Shown: one piece after another, positions 41,656 to 50,650 of the stretch
How positions within the stretch are numbered: position 1 is the first letter of the stretch
Layout of the letters: each line of letters starts with the position of its first letter
Assembly: GCA_023251935.1 (NCBI GenBank)
Contig: JAHEXV010000008.1
Coordinates: forward strand, 1 to 54,762
Source of the DNA: a bacterium
Lineage (GTDB): Bacteria; Actinomycetota; Thermoleophilia; Solirubrobacterales; 70-9
Direction: 5' to 3'
DNA length: 54,762 nucleotides
The notes under the pieces: model-generated
What the model saw: the letters and a program-made list of their open reading frames with translations, nothing else
What the model was told of the DNA's origin: nothing
The model's database searches: none
Made by a program: the position numbers and the translations under genes

Positions 41656-44159
41656 TCGGTGTCCGAGCCCGCTTCGGGCTCCGGCGCGGCACCGGCCGGG
41701 TCCTCGCCGCGTTTCCGGCCCCCGCTCCGAGTTCCGCCATTGCCCTGCGATCCGCCCTTCGATCGGCGCCGGCGCCGCTTGCCGCCCGACCTCGGGAAGT
41801 TGCGCAACAGCTCGCGGGCCACGGCGGAGGGCTTGCGGGCCATCCGCATCCGGGCGCCGCGGAGCACCTCCTCGGCCTCCGGAGTGTGGGCGACGGAGGC
41901 GGCGAGCAGGGCGATCGCGAGGCGGCGGTCCTGCTGCCGGGCGGCATGGACGATCCGCCGCGCGTTGCGCCCATGGGCGCGGCCCGAGGAGTTCACGAAC
42001 AGCCCCAGCAGGCGCTTGGTCTCCGGCCAGCGCTGAACGGCGTACTCCTCGTGCAGCTCGCGGGTGATTCCGGCCAGGCGCCACACCCACGCCTGGGCCT
42101 GGTCGCGGCGCCCGATGCGACGCTCGGCGAGGGACTGAAGCAGCACCTTGACGCCGGCCCGGCGCTCGTCCCGGGGCCAGGTCGCGACCACCTCCACCGA
42201 GTCGTCGAACGCGTCGGGATCCCGCAGCGCTGCGACCTCGGCCAGCGCCTTGAGACGGAGCTGGTGGTTGCGGTTGCGCTGCACGCAGGTGAGCAGGAAC
42301 CGGCGGCGCAGCTCCTTGGCCTGGTCGTGCTGGAGCATCGCCTTGGCGCGGCGCCAGTTGTTGGCGGTCACTCGAGCGCCGGCCAGCGCCGCCCATGCGT
42401 GTTGCTCCGAATAGTTGAGGTTCTCGACCGCGATCCGCCACAACTCGCGCTCCAGCACCGCGAGGCGGCGCTCGGGGTCGGCGGACACGGGCACCACCCG
42501 CCGCTCGACCCGGACCCGCCGCCCGCGGCCGCGGCGCACCGGGCCGACGACGATCGCGCCGCCGCGGTAGACGTCGCGGTCGAGCAGGCTGTGAAGGGTG
42601 ACGATGGTCTCCTCGCTGGTGGTCGCCGGATGGACGAAGTCGATCACCAGCCCGGCCTCCTTCTCCGGCGCCCGGCGGGTGACGCGCCCGACGCGCTGCT
42701 GGTAGACGCGTCGCGAGGCGGTGGGCGCGAGGTGCATGCAGATCGTCGCCCGGGGCGAGTTCCAGCCCTCGGCGAGCAGCATCGCGTTGCAGAGCACGTC
42801 CACCTCGCCGCGCTCGAACGCGGCCAGGATCTCCGCCAGCTCGCGCTTCGGCGTCTCCCCCGAGACCGCGCGGGCGTTGATGCCCGCGGCGCGGAACGAG
42901 GCGGCGACGTTGTTCGCGTGCCGGACGCCGGCGGTGTAGATGACGCCCGGGACCCGCCGGAAGCGGGACCGATAGAGGTCGGCGACGGCGACGTTGAACG
43001 GCTCCTGGTCCAGCAGCTTGGCCAGTTCCTCCTGGTCGAAGTCCTGGTCCACCTCGCCGCGGCGCAGCGGCACCTTGGCGATCGTCCGCACCCCCGGCCC
43101 GGGCGGGATGCGAAGGCAGCGCAGGGGGGCGATGACGCCGCGCCTGGCCGCCTGGGCGAGGTCGAAGCGCGAGGTCTGGGTCGGGAAGAGGTCGGCGACG
43201 TGGCGAGCGATCAGCGCGCCGGTGGCAGTCATGCCGATGTACACGGGGCCGAGCCAGCGGCGGATGCAAGCGCTGGTCTTCTCGCCCAGCGCGGTGTGCG
43301 CCTCGTCGCAGATCACGATCGCGTACGCGTCGGAGATCCGGTCCGCGTTGCGCACGAACCACTGATACGTCTCCACGGTGACCGGCCCGTAGGGGTGGTC
43401 GGACCCGTCGAGGAGCGGCGGCGAGAGCCGGTCCTTGTAGCCGCGGTCGGAGATCTCGCCGATGAACTGGTCGACCAGGTTGCGCCGGTGGGTGAGGATC
43501 AGCACGCCGCCGGTCCTGGAGCCGTCCACGAACCCGAGCGCGGCAACGGTCTTGCCGGAGCCGGTCGCGTGCTCGAACCAGAAGCGGCGGGAAGCGCCCG
43601 GGTCCTCCGGCGCCTCCGGGACAAGCTCCTCGGCGGGCTCCTCCCAGTCCTGGGGCTCTTCGTCGGGAGCCAGGGTCTCGTCGTCGGTGGCGGTCGGTTC
43701 GCGTCCGCCGTTGCCCGCCTCCGCGCCGTTGGCGCCGGGCTCGTCCGAGCCAAGCTCGCCCGCGCCGACCATGCCGTCGGCGCCGTTCGAGCTCTCCGCC
43801 GCGACCGACTCCTCGAGCTCCGCGGTCAGCGCCGCCAGCGTCCCCGAGAGCACGTCGACCTGGTGCTCCGTGAGCTCGGCGCCGTCGGCGAGCTCGATCG
43901 GGTCCGCGGAAAGCAGCCGCTCGAGGCCGAGCAGCAGCGAGTAACGCCGGCGCCACTCGGCCGACGGAGTCTCGCGACCGGCGTCGAGCTCGGCGAGCGC
44001 GGCCTCGACCGCGCCCAGCCGGGCGCTGCCCGGGGCGAGATCGTCGACCGTCTCGCCCTCGAGCAGGATCGGCTCGCGCGTGAACTCGCGCACGCGCTCG
44101 AGTTGATCCGCTGGGATCGGCCGTGTGCGCACTGCGGCGACTTCGACTGGTTTGGCCAT
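41652..44159 (-). CDS. SF2 DEAD/DEAH-box helicase with acidic insert
   Basis: An 835-residue superfamily 2 helicase of unknown substrate. Motifs in order: LTEHQ near 96-100 (Q-like), Walker A HATGSGKT near 197-204, LTHRRNLVDQF, DEAH at 285-288 (ICDEAHTALGE), MTATG, IYTAGVRHANNVAASFRAAG, and VYQQRVGRVTRR (motif VI). Between the Q-like motif and Walker A lies an insert of about 75 residues (115-188) of mostly Glu, Asp, Gly, Ala and Pro. A C-terminal extension of about 300 residues is helical and basic, ending in a Lys/Arg/Gly-rich tail that may bind RNA or DNA. It is convergent with birA and diverges from the TlpA-like gene. Confidence 0.85.
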   Translation of the reverse strand: MAKPVEVAAVRTRPIPADQLERVREFTREPILLEGETVDDLAPGSARLGAVEAALAELDAGRETPSAEWRRRYSLLLGLERLLSADPIELADGAELTEHQVDVLSGTLAALTAELEESVAAESSNGADGMVGAGELGSDEPGANGAEAGNGGREPTATDDETLAPDEEPQDWEEPAEELVPEAPEDPGASRRFWFEHATGSGKTVAALGFVDGSRTGGVLILTHRRNLVDQFIGEISDRGYKDRLSPPLLDGSDHPYGPVTVETYQWFVRNADRISDAYAIVICDEAHTALGEKTSACIRRWLGPVYIGMTATGALIARHVADLFPTQTSRFDLAQAARRGVIAPLRCLRIPPGPGVRTIAKVPLRRGEVDQDFDQEELAKLLDQEPFNVAVADLYRSRFRRVPGVIYTAGVRHANNVAASFRAAGINARAVSGETPKRELAEILAAFERGEVDVLCNAMLLAEGWNSPRATICMHLAPTASRRVYQQRVGRVTRRAPEKEAGLVIDFVHPATTSEETIVTLHSLLDRDVYRGGAIVVGPVRRGRGRRVRVERRVVPVSADPERRLAVLERELWRIAVENLNYSEQHAWAALAGARVTANNWRRAKAMLQHDQAKELRRRFLLTCVQRNRNHQLRLKALAEVAALRDPDAFDDSVEVVATWPRDERRAGVKVLLQSLAERRIGRRDQAQAWVWRLAGITRELHEEYAVQRWPETKRLLGLFVNSSGRAHGRNARRIVHAARQQDRRLAIALLAASVAHTPEAEEVLRGARMRMARKPSAVARELLRNFPRSGGKRRRRRSKGGSQGNGGTRSGGRKRGEDPAGAAPEPEAGSDTD

Positions 44160-44363
44160 CAGAGAGTTGTTGAGCGCCTGGCGCGCTCCCGCGAACGGTG
44201 GCGGGCGCGCTGTAAGCTCGCCGGAGGCTTGCCGGTCGCCGGTTGGTTTCCCCTCGTGGCGAGTCGGCTGTTTCCCCGTGGTCCGGATGACGGGTGGACC
44301 GAGTCCCTATTAAACCATCGCGCCCAACGTAATGTGGCCCAGACCCGCGCGCAGGGGAAAAAC

Positions 44364-44942
44364 ATGGCGTCTGCACGTCTGAGCAGGCCCTGCGCTGTCG
44401 TGGCCCTGGCGGCTCTGGCCCTCGGCCTGGCGGGATGCGGAAGCGGCTCCGGTGCCGACCCCGAGGGTGGCAAGGCTCCGGACTACGGGCGCGCCCTGGC
44501 TGGGGCCCCGCCCCCCCTGGCGCGCCTCTACGATCAGGCCAACCAGCTTCTGCCCGGCGGCGTGGCGGCGTTCGAGCGGCGCCTCGAAGAGCTGCGTGGC
44601 CACCCGGTAGTGGTCAACAAGTGGGCCTCCTGGTGCGGGCCCTGCCGGGAGGAGTTCCCCTGGTTTCAGGAGCTGTCGGCGAAGCTCGGCAAGCGGATCG
44701 CCTTCCTGGGGGTGGACTCGAACGACTCGAGCGCCGCCGCGAGGGCCTTCCTGAGCGAGTTCCCCGTTCCCTATCCGAGCTACAGCGACCCGGACCAGGC
44801 GATCGCCGAGGCGATCGAGGCGAGGGTCGGCTTTCCCGGCACCGCCTTCTACGACTCGAGCGGCCGGCTCGCCCACGTGCGCCAGGGCCAGTATCCGAGC
44901 GAGTCCGACCTGGCGGCGGACATCAGGCGCTACGCGCGGTAG
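44364..44942 (+). CDS. TlpA-like thioredoxin-fold lipoprotein
   Basis: An extracytoplasmic thiol-disulfide protein of 192 residues. ATG at 44364 starts a lipoprotein signal peptide ending LALGLAGC (Cys25). The thioredoxin fold has its active site at 90-94 (WCGPC in VVNKWASWCGPCREEFPW), then LGVDSNDSSAAARAFLSEFP and the cis-Pro region GFPGTAFYDSSG. This matches the TlpA/ResA group, which often reduces apocytochrome c or other cysteines; the nearby ccm operon is suggestive but not adjacent. It diverges from the helicase over a 204-base gap that holds both promoters. Confidence 0.88.
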   Translation: MASARLSRPCAVVALAALALGLAGCGSGSGADPEGGKAPDYGRALAGAPPPLARLYDQANQLLPGGVAAFERRLEELRGHPVVVNKWASWCGPCREEFPWFQELSAKLGKRIAFLGVDSNDSSAAARAFLSEFPVPYPSYSDPDQAIAEAIEARVGFPGTAFYDSSGRLAHVRQGQYPSESDLAADIRRYAR

Positions 44943-45049
44943 CGGAGGGCCGGCAGCGCTCTGAGGACGCCCGGCCTCCTTCGTGCACCGGCCCGCGTCC
45001 AGGGCCGATCTCGGCTCGTGCCACCGCGAGACGGGCGCATAATGGGGGT

Positions 45050-46438
45050 ATGAGGGGCCGTCGGCTCCGGATCTCGATCTGCGCCGCGCTGGGGTTGGCC
45101 GGCGTGGCGCTCGGGATCTCACCGGCGCCCGCCAAGCCCCCGCAGTCGGGCGGATCGCGCGGCGTCGCCTACTCGATCCAGCTTCAGGCGACGATCGACC
45201 CGGCCACCCAGAAGTGGGTGTCGAGCGCCCTCGATGACGCGGCTGCCCAGCACGCCAAGCTCGCGATCATCAGGCTCGACACGCCGGGCGGCCTCTCCGA
45301 CTCGATGCGCTCGATCATCGAGGACATGGGGGCGGCGCCGATGCCGGTGGTCGTCTACGTCTACCCGAGCAACGCCCGCGCCGGCTCGGCCGGCGCCTAC
45401 ATCACCGAGGCCGCCGACGTCGCGGCCATGTATCCGGTCAGCAACATCGGCTCGGCGACCCCGATCGCGATCGGCCCGGGCGGCGGAAGCCAGGACCTGT
45501 CGCGGAAGATCAAGAACGACGCCGCGGCGTCGATGCGGGCGCTCGCCGCGGCTCACGGGCGAAACCCCGAGCTCGCCCAGCTGCTGGTCACCAAGGCGAA
45601 GAACCTGACCGCCCCCGAGGCCAAGCGCGCCGGCCTGATCGACCTGATCGCGCCGAGCCAGGAGAGCCTGCTCCGAAAGCTCGACGGGTTCCACGTGAAG
45701 GGCCCCAAGGCGCAGGTCCTGCACACCGCCGGCCTCGAGGTCGCAAACCACGACATGCCGCTTCAGTACCAGCTGCTCGAGATCCTCGTCAACCCGACCG
45801 TCTCCTACCTGCTGATCCTGCTCGGGCTGGTCGGGATCGGGATCGAGTTCTTCAGCCCCGGGCTGATCGCGCCCGGGACGATCGGCGTGATCTCGCTCCT
45901 GCTGGGCCTCTACGGGACCGCCCAGCTTCCGGTCACCGTGGCGGGGGTCCTGCTGCTCGTCTTCGGGATCGGGCTGATCGTCGCCGAGGCCCACCTGCCC
46001 ACCCACGGGATCCTCGGCGCCTCCGGGGTGGCGGCGCTGGTCGCCTCTGGGCTGCTTCTCTACGACACGAACTCGAGCGCGTTCGGGATCTCGGCGCCGG
46101 TCGTGATCGCCGTGGGGCTCGCCCTCGGGGGCCTGCTCGCGGTTGCGGTCGAGCGCGCCGTCCGCGCTCGCCGGCTGCCCAAGCACACCGGGTGGGAGGA
46201 GATGATCGGGGCGGTCGGCGAGGTGCGCCAGCCCCTCGACCCGATCGGGCAGGTGTTCGTCCAGGGGGCGCTGTGGCGCGCCCGACTCTCCTCCGACGCC
46301 AACGGTGACGGGCGAGCGATCGAACGCGGCAGTAGAGTGCGGGTCGAGTCCGTGGATGGGTTGACGCTCCAAGTGCACCCCCTCGATAGCGGGGACCAGG
46401 TGGCGGAGCCCGCCGAGCCAAGCCCCGCCGGTCCCTAG
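45050..46438 (+). CDS. NfeD-family membrane serine protease
   Basis: A membrane-bound ClpP-class protease of 462 residues with a signal peptide ([20 protein letters not shown]). The protease part (about 40-235) has [19 protein letters not shown], the catalytic Ser113 in [20 protein letters not shown] and the probable catalytic Lys in KIKND near 153-157. Four or five membrane helices follow (about 265-395), then a C-terminal OB-like NfeD domain with [20 protein letters not shown] and [16 protein letters not shown] at 45050 is followed by the basic start MRGRRLR. The next gene encodes its usual partner, a slipin, 11 bases downstream. Confidence 0.92.
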   Translation: MRGRRLRISICAALGLAGVALGISPAPAKPPQSGGSRGVAYSIQLQATIDPATQKWVSSALDDAAAQHAKLAIIRLDTPGGLSDSMRSIIEDMGAAPMPVVVYVYPSNARAGSAGAYITEAADVAAMYPVSNIGSATPIAIGPGGGSQDLSRKIKNDAAASMRALAAAHGRNPELAQLLVTKAKNLTAPEAKRAGLIDLIAPSQESLLRKLDGFHVKGPKAQVLHTAGLEVANHDMPLQYQLLEILVNPTVSYLLILLGLVGIGIEFFSPGLIAPGTIGVISLLLGLYGTAQLPVTVAGVLLLVFGIGLIVAEAHLPTHGILGASGVAALVASGLLLYDTNSSAFGISAPVVIAVGLALGGLLAVAVERAVRARRLPKHTGWEEMIGAVGEVRQPLDPIGQVFVQGALWRARLSSDANGDGRAIERGSRVRVESVDGLTLQVHPLDSGDQVAEPAEPSPAGP

Positions 46439-46449
46439 GAAGGAGCGCC

Positions 46450-47265
46450 GTGGGCGTCGTGATCGCGATAGTCGTGCTGTTGATCGTCCTGGTGGTCGTG
46501 CTGCTCGCCTCCGGGGTGAGGATCCTGCGCGAGTACGAGCGGGGCGTGATCTTCCGCCTCGGCCGGCTGATCGCCCAGAAGGGGCCCGGGCTGATCTATC
46601 TGATCCCGATCATCGACCGGATGGTCAGGATCGATCTGCGTACGGTGACCCTGACCGTGCCGCCGCAGGAGGTGATCACGAAGGACAACGTCACGGTACG
46701 GGTCACCGCGGTGGCTTACTTCCGGGTCATCGATCCCAACAAGGCGGTCACCGAGGTCGAGAACTTCCTCCTCGCCACCTCTCAGATCGGGCAGACGACC
46801 CTGCGCTCGGTGCTCGGCAAGGCGGAGCTCGACGCGCTGCTGTCGGAGCGGGAACGGCTCAACGTCGAGCTCCAGCGGATCATCGACGAGCAGACCGAGC
46901 CGTGGGGGGTGAAGGTGACGACGGTCGAGGTCAAGGACGTGGAGCTGCCGGCCGACATGCAGCGCGCGATCGCCCGTCAGGCCGAGGCCGAGCGCGAGCG
47001 CCGAGCGAAGATCATCTCCGCCGACGGCGAGTTCCAGGCGGCCGAGAAGCTGTCCCAGGCCGCCAACATCATCAGCCTCAACCCGGCGACCCTGCAGCTG
47101 CGCTACCTGCAGACGCTGCTCGACATCGGCGTCAACCAGAACTCGACCATCATCTTTCCGCTGCCGCTCGACATGATCAAGCCGTTCCTCGGCTTCGACG
47201 CCGGCGGCGGCTCCGCCGGTCCGGCCCCGCCCCCAGAGGACGCCGGCCGGGGCTCGGCGCCGTAA
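46450..47265 (+). CDS. Slipin (SPFH/band 7 protein)
   Basis: A membrane-scaffold protein of the stomatin/slipin type, 271 residues. One N-terminal helix ([20 protein letters not shown]) is followed by the SPFH domain: [60 protein letters not shown], then the coiled-coil [19 protein letters not shown]-type helix (here [16 protein letters not shown]) and [18 protein letters not shown]. The C-terminal tail is Gly/Pro-rich. The NfeD-slipin pair is widespread; the protease probably processes the slipin or is held by it. GTG at 46450 has AAGGAG upstream. The following GalT-like gene lies 19 bases on. Confidence 0.93.
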   Translation: MGVVIAIVVLLIVLVVVLLASGVRILREYERGVIFRLGRLIAQKGPGLIYLIPIIDRMVRIDLRTVTLTVPPQEVITKDNVTVRVTAVAYFRVIDPNKAVTEVENFLLATSQIGQTTLRSVLGKAELDALLSERERLNVELQRIIDEQTEPWGVKVTTVEVKDVELPADMQRAIARQAEAERERRAKIISADGEFQAAEKLSQAANIISLNPATLQLRYLQTLLDIGVNQNSTIIFPLPLDMIKPFLGFDAGGGSAGPAPPPEDAGRGSAP

Positions 47266-47284
47266 GCGGGACCGGCGCCCGCGG

Positions 47285-48364
47285 GTGAACGCCCCCGAGG
47301 TCCGCATAGACCAGCTCACCGGCCTGCGCGCGATCCTCGCTCCGGGTCGGGCGGAGCGCCCGGACGCGTTCGCTCCCACCCCGGCGCTGAGCCGCGAAGG
47401 CGCCGTCGAGACCTGCCCGTTCTGCGAGGGCCGCGAGGAGCGCACCCCGCCCGAGCTCTGGGCGCGGCGCCCAGGTGGCGGCCAGCCCGACTCGCCGGGC
47501 TGGACGGCGCGCGCGGTGCCGAACCTCTACCCGGTGCTCGACCGGCCGCCGCCGGCCGGCGCCTCCGGGCCCGCGACCGGCGGCGCAGATGTCGAGACCG
47601 GCCTCGCGAGCTCGGTCGACCCGCTGGGGACGTCGACCCGCACGGGCGATCCCGGTCTGTTCGCGTCTCATCCCGCCGAGGGCGCGCACGAGGTGATCGT
47701 CCACGCCCCCGAGCACGCGACGACGCTGTGCAAGCTCGACGATAAGCGCTTCGCGGGCGCCATCGGCGCCTGGCGAGAGCGGATGCGGGCACACGCCGAG
47801 GACGCGGCGTACGTCCACCTGATCGTCAACGAGGGACCCGACGCCGGGGCCTCGCTGGAGCACTCGCACGCCCAGCTCTACGCGATCCGCTTCGTGCCCG
47901 CCGAGGTGGCCCGCGAGCGCGAGCGAGCAGCCGCCCACCACCAGCGAACGATGGGCGGGAACCTGCTCTCCGACGTCGCGTCCGAGGAGGTGCGGCGCAG
48001 GGAGCGCCTGGTGGCGATCGACGACGAGGCACTGCTCGTCTGCCCGTGGGCGTCGCGTTCCCCGTTCGAGCTCCGGGTGATCCCGCGGCGCCCGGCGCCC
48101 GCGTTCGAGGACGACGGCGAGACCGGGACGGCGATGATCCGCTCGGCGCTCGCCGCGCTTGCCCGGCGGTTCGACACGCCCCCCCAGCTCAACCTTTGGG
48201 TGCGCACCGCGCCTCGAGGCGTGGGCGAGTTCTGTTGGCACGTCGACCTGGTGCCGCGGCTCACCGTTCGGGCGGGCTTCGAGGTCGGCACGGGGGTCGA
48301 GGTCAACATCTACACGCCCGAGCGCGCCGCCGCCGACCTGCGAGAGGCGCTCGGCAGCGCCTGA
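47285..48364 (+). CDS. Galactose-1-phosphate uridylyltransferase-like (HIT-superfamily) protein
   Basis: A 359-residue nucleotidyltransferase of the GalT branch of the HIT superfamily. An N-terminal zinc site is suggested by CPFCEGREERTP. The nucleotide-binding block is HLIVNEGPDAGASLEHSHAQ, in which HSH supplies the nucleophilic His; this His-x-His-x-Gln motif marks GalT-type enzymes. Late blocks are WASRSPFELRVIPRRPAP and GEFCWHVDLVPRLTVRAGFE. Two low-complexity Gly/Ala stretches lie between. Galactokinase and epimerase are not nearby, so the true substrate may differ from UDP-glucose and galactose-1-phosphate. GTG at 47285 is the probable start. Confidence 0.83.
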   Translation: MNAPEVRIDQLTGLRAILAPGRAERPDAFAPTPALSREGAVETCPFCEGREERTPPELWARRPGGGQPDSPGWTARAVPNLYPVLDRPPPAGASGPATGGADVETGLASSVDPLGTSTRTGDPGLFASHPAEGAHEVIVHAPEHATTLCKLDDKRFAGAIGAWRERMRAHAEDAAYVHLIVNEGPDAGASLEHSHAQLYAIRFVPAEVARERERAAAHHQRTMGGNLLSDVASEEVRRRERLVAIDDEALLVCPWASRSPFELRVIPRRPAPAFEDDGETGTAMIRSALAALARRFDTPPQLNLWVRTAPRGVGEFCWHVDLVPRLTVRAGFEVGTGVEVNIYTPERAAADLREALGSA

Positions 48365-48397
48365 CGCCACGCCTCGCCCAATAGGCTGCCCCGAAGG

Positions 48398-49066
48398 ATG
48401 CCCCCGGTTCCGCGCCCGTTCCCGCGCTTCATCGCCGACTCCCCTCAGGAGGGAAAGCCCTACGGCCGCTGGGAGGACCGGCTCGCCCGGGAGCTCGCGG
48501 CGGCCTGCGAGCCGCTGGCGGCGGAGGCGGGAGGCCCGCTCGACCCCGAGACCCTGAGGTGGTTCCCGGAGCGGACCTGGGGCGATCGCATCTACGTGCC
48601 GGCGACCGGCCGCGCCGGCGAGGAGCGCGCGGGCGGCCAGCCGGACGACGCCGAGCAGGCGGCGGGACCGGTCGTGCTCGAGTACTACGGGTGGGTGTCG
48701 TTCGAGCGCTCCGCCGAGCGCGAGCCGGCCGAGCTGCGCGCCCACGCCGACTTCACCGACGTCACCGCCGAGGACAATCCCGACTGGAGGATCGACCTCT
48801 CCGACGACGTGATCGGCAGTTGGAGCGCCGAGGGGGATCGGGGTGGCGACGTCACCCTGGTCTGGGGGCTGCCGATGGTGCGGGGGGCGGTGGCCGCCAC
48901 CGCCGAGCTCGACGGCGAGGTGCTCGACCAGGCCGCCGTCCAGGACGGCCGCTTCACGCTGGTCGCCGTCGACGCGGTGCGGGGCTTCGGCGATGACCTC
49001 TACGTCGAGATCAGGCTCTGGGACCGCACCCTGCGCGAGATCGCCACCGAGAGCCTCTACGAGTAG
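48398..49066 (+). CDS. Conserved-looking protein of unknown function
   Basis: A 222-residue acidic protein without signal peptide or membrane helix. It opens with MPPVPRPFPRFIADSPQEGK and shows PYGRWEDRLARELAAACEPL, WFPERTWGDRIYVPATGRAG, YYGWVSFERS, HADFTDVTAEDNPDWRIDL and LVWGLPMVRGAVAATAELDG. The alternation of strands suggests a beta-rich fold. No family is recognised. It lies 33 bases after the GalT-like gene and may be co-transcribed; it converges with another unknown gene. Confidence 0.75.
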   Translation: MPPVPRPFPRFIADSPQEGKPYGRWEDRLARELAAACEPLAAEAGGPLDPETLRWFPERTWGDRIYVPATGRAGEERAGGQPDDAEQAAGPVVLEYYGWVSFERSAEREPAELRAHADFTDVTAEDNPDWRIDLSDDVIGSWSAEGDRGGDVTLVWGLPMVRGAVAATAELDGEVLDQAAVQDGRFTLVAVDAVRGFGDDLYVEIRLWDRTLREIATESLYE

Positions 49067-49075
49067 CTCGGTCGA

Positions 49076-49089
49076 GGCCGTCGACGGCC
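49076..49089. terminator. Palindrome between convergent genes
   Basis: GGCCGTCGACGGCC, a perfect 14-base palindrome that can fold with the loop TCGA, lies between the stop of the gene ending at 49066 and the convergent stop at 49097. Likely a shared terminator. Confidence 0.4.
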
Positions 49090-49096
49090 GAGGCCA

Positions 49097-49777
49097 TCAG
49101 TCCTGAAAGAACTCCTCGAAGGCGCGAAGCAGGAAGCCGTACTTCCAGACCCGCTGTAGGTCCTCGAAGCTCGCATCCTCGGTCGGCTGGGTGGAGGAAG
49201 AGTCGGGCTCCTCGCCGTCCGGCTCGAGCGCCATCGCCAGCGTCCGGTCGCGAAGCAGAGCGCGGAAGTCACCGCCCATGCCGGGGATGGTCCACATCGG
49301 CCTGAAGCCCTCCTCGGCGTCGTAGGGGACGTCGAGCGGCTCGCGACGCACGAAGAAGACCGTCACCTCGGCCAGGGCGTGATGAAACGACTCGGTGCCG
49401 GGCTCGGCGAGCTCCTCCCGGACGCTCGCCTCCACCGCCTCGCGCAGGCCCGCGCTCATCCAGCCGTTCGGCTTTCGAGCCGCCGGCAACCGCTCCCGCT
49501 CGGCCGCCCGCGCCATGTAGCCGATCCGGGCGACCGACCGCGCGGTGACCAGGGTCTCGTCGGACGCGGCCTCCAGGTCGGTGACCCCGGAGAGGCCCGC
49601 CGCGAGAGCCCGAGCTACATCGACCGAGACCTCCTGTCCCTCGACGTACTCGAAGGTCTCCGTGGCCAGGACGTCGACCAGTTCCTCGACGTCGCCTTCG
49701 GAGACCAGCGCCAGCTCGTCGTGGCCCTCGATCGGGAGCATCTCGATGCCGCGCCCACGGCGGGCGAACAGCGCCAT
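49097..49777 (-). CDS. Protein of unknown function
   Basis: A 226-residue acidic soluble protein. ATG at 49777 gives MALFARRGRGIEMLPIEGHD; GTG at 49789 is an alternative start. Features are EGDVEELVDVLATETFEYVE, a basic helix with ARSVARIGYMARAAERERLP, a VTVFFVRREPLDVPYDAEEG strand region and a C-terminal SFEDLQRVWKYGFLLRAFEE. No domain is recognised. It diverges from the second RTX-like gene and converges with another unknown gene. A role cannot be given. Confidence 0.7.
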   Translation of the reverse strand: MALFARRGRGIEMLPIEGHDELALVSEGDVEELVDVLATETFEYVEGQEVSVDVARALAAGLSGVTDLEAASDETLVTARSVARIGYMARAAERERLPAARKPNGWMSAGLREAVEASVREELAEPGTESFHHALAEVTVFFVRREPLDVPYDAEEGFRPMWTIPGMGGDFRALLRDRTLAMALEPDGEEPDSSSTQPTEDASFEDLQRVWKYGFLLRAFEEFFQD

Positions 49778-49932
49778 GCTCTGGCTCACACCGCCGCGCC
49801 TTCGAGCGGCGACGGCGCGGGCTGGACGAAGCGGAGCACGGTGACCGATCCTCGCACATCGCCGCGCGTTGGGTGGCATGTAAGGTTTCGGTGACGACCG
49901 CCGGGTCCGCCCGGGTTCGATGGGGAGGTCGA

Positions 49933-50604
49933 ATGCTCGGATTGAGGTCGCGCCCAGTGAACATTCGCAGTCGCGGGCTGCTCGCGGGAGCCAGCGCGGG
50001 CGTTTCTCTCGCCATCGCGGTTCTCGCGCAAGCCGCCCCATATGCCCACGTCGCCAATGCCGACGGGGGCGGTCCCGCCTCGGTCAGCATCTCGGGCAAG
50101 ACCCTGGTCGTCACGGCCGGGCTGGGGAACAAGGACAACCTGGCGATCGCCCGCCCACTCCCAGGCACGCTCCGCGTCACCAACCTCGCCAGCGGTCCCT
50201 ATACGGGCTCCACCCTCCTGGCGGGCGCGGGCTGCACCCTGACCGACAGCCAGACGGCCAAATGCAACGCGTCGGGCGTGAACCTGATCCGGGTCAGCGC
50301 CGGCGACGAGGCCGACAAGGTGGTGAATTCGACCGGGATCCGGAGCTCGCTCTTCGGGGAGAAGGGGACCGACACGCTGCTCGGCGGCTCCAACATGGAC
50401 ACGCTCACCGGCGGACCGGACCCCGACACGATGAAGGGGCTGAACGGAAACGATCAACTCCTCGCCCGCGACCTGACCTCCGATACGACGATCAACTGCG
50501 ACGGGGGAAGCGCTCCGGGATCCGCCGACAAGGCCGACCTCGACACGCTCCCCAACGACCCCAACTCCAGGGTCCACGGCTGCGAGACCAAGGCGCGGCA
50601 CTAG
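49933..50604 (+). CDS. Secreted RTX-like protein, copy 2
   Basis: A 223-residue exported relative of the protein at 6200-6796. ATG at 49933 has GGGGAGG seven bases upstream. A signal peptide (LLAGASAGVSLAIAVLAQAA) is followed by VSISGKTLVVTAGLGNKDNL, a two-Cys segment, then DKVVNSTGIRSSLFGEKGTD, GGSNMDTLTGGPDPDTMKGL and NGNDQLLARD repeats and the tail HGCETKARH. Shared blocks with copy 1 are KDNL, YTGS, DKVVNSTGI, NGNDQLLARD and CETK-R. Calcium binding is inferred from the repeats. A GCGTTGG motif at 49866-49872 recalls the repeat before copy 1. Confidence 0.8.
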   Translation: MLGLRSRPVNIRSRGLLAGASAGVSLAIAVLAQAAPYAHVANADGGGPASVSISGKTLVVTAGLGNKDNLAIARPLPGTLRVTNLASGPYTGSTLLAGAGCTLTDSQTAKCNASGVNLIRVSAGDEADKVVNSTGIRSSLFGEKGTDTLLGGSNMDTLTGGPDPDTMKGLNGNDQLLARDLTSDTTINCDGGSAPGSADKADLDTLPNDPNSRVHGCETKARH

Positions 50605-50650
50605 AGGGCCCACCGGCATCGGGGGTTGCGCGGATCCCCGTCCGTAGTGA

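Noticed and set aside
42625-42650. Third copy of the 26-base hairpin element
   Set aside because: GACGAAGTC occurs, but without the GCCCGGGCTAG part and without a matching stem.
40921-44376. Minus-strand open frame of 1151 codons over birA and the helicase
   Set aside because: It is another phase of the helicase gene, whose motifs are all in the 41652-44159 frame; the composition is Arg/Ala/Gly-rich and no motif is found.
41886-44942. Plus-strand open frame of 1018 codons ending with the TlpA-like gene
   Set aside because: Only the last 192 codons match a protein and they start with their own lipoprotein signal peptide at 44364. The rest is antisense to the helicase.
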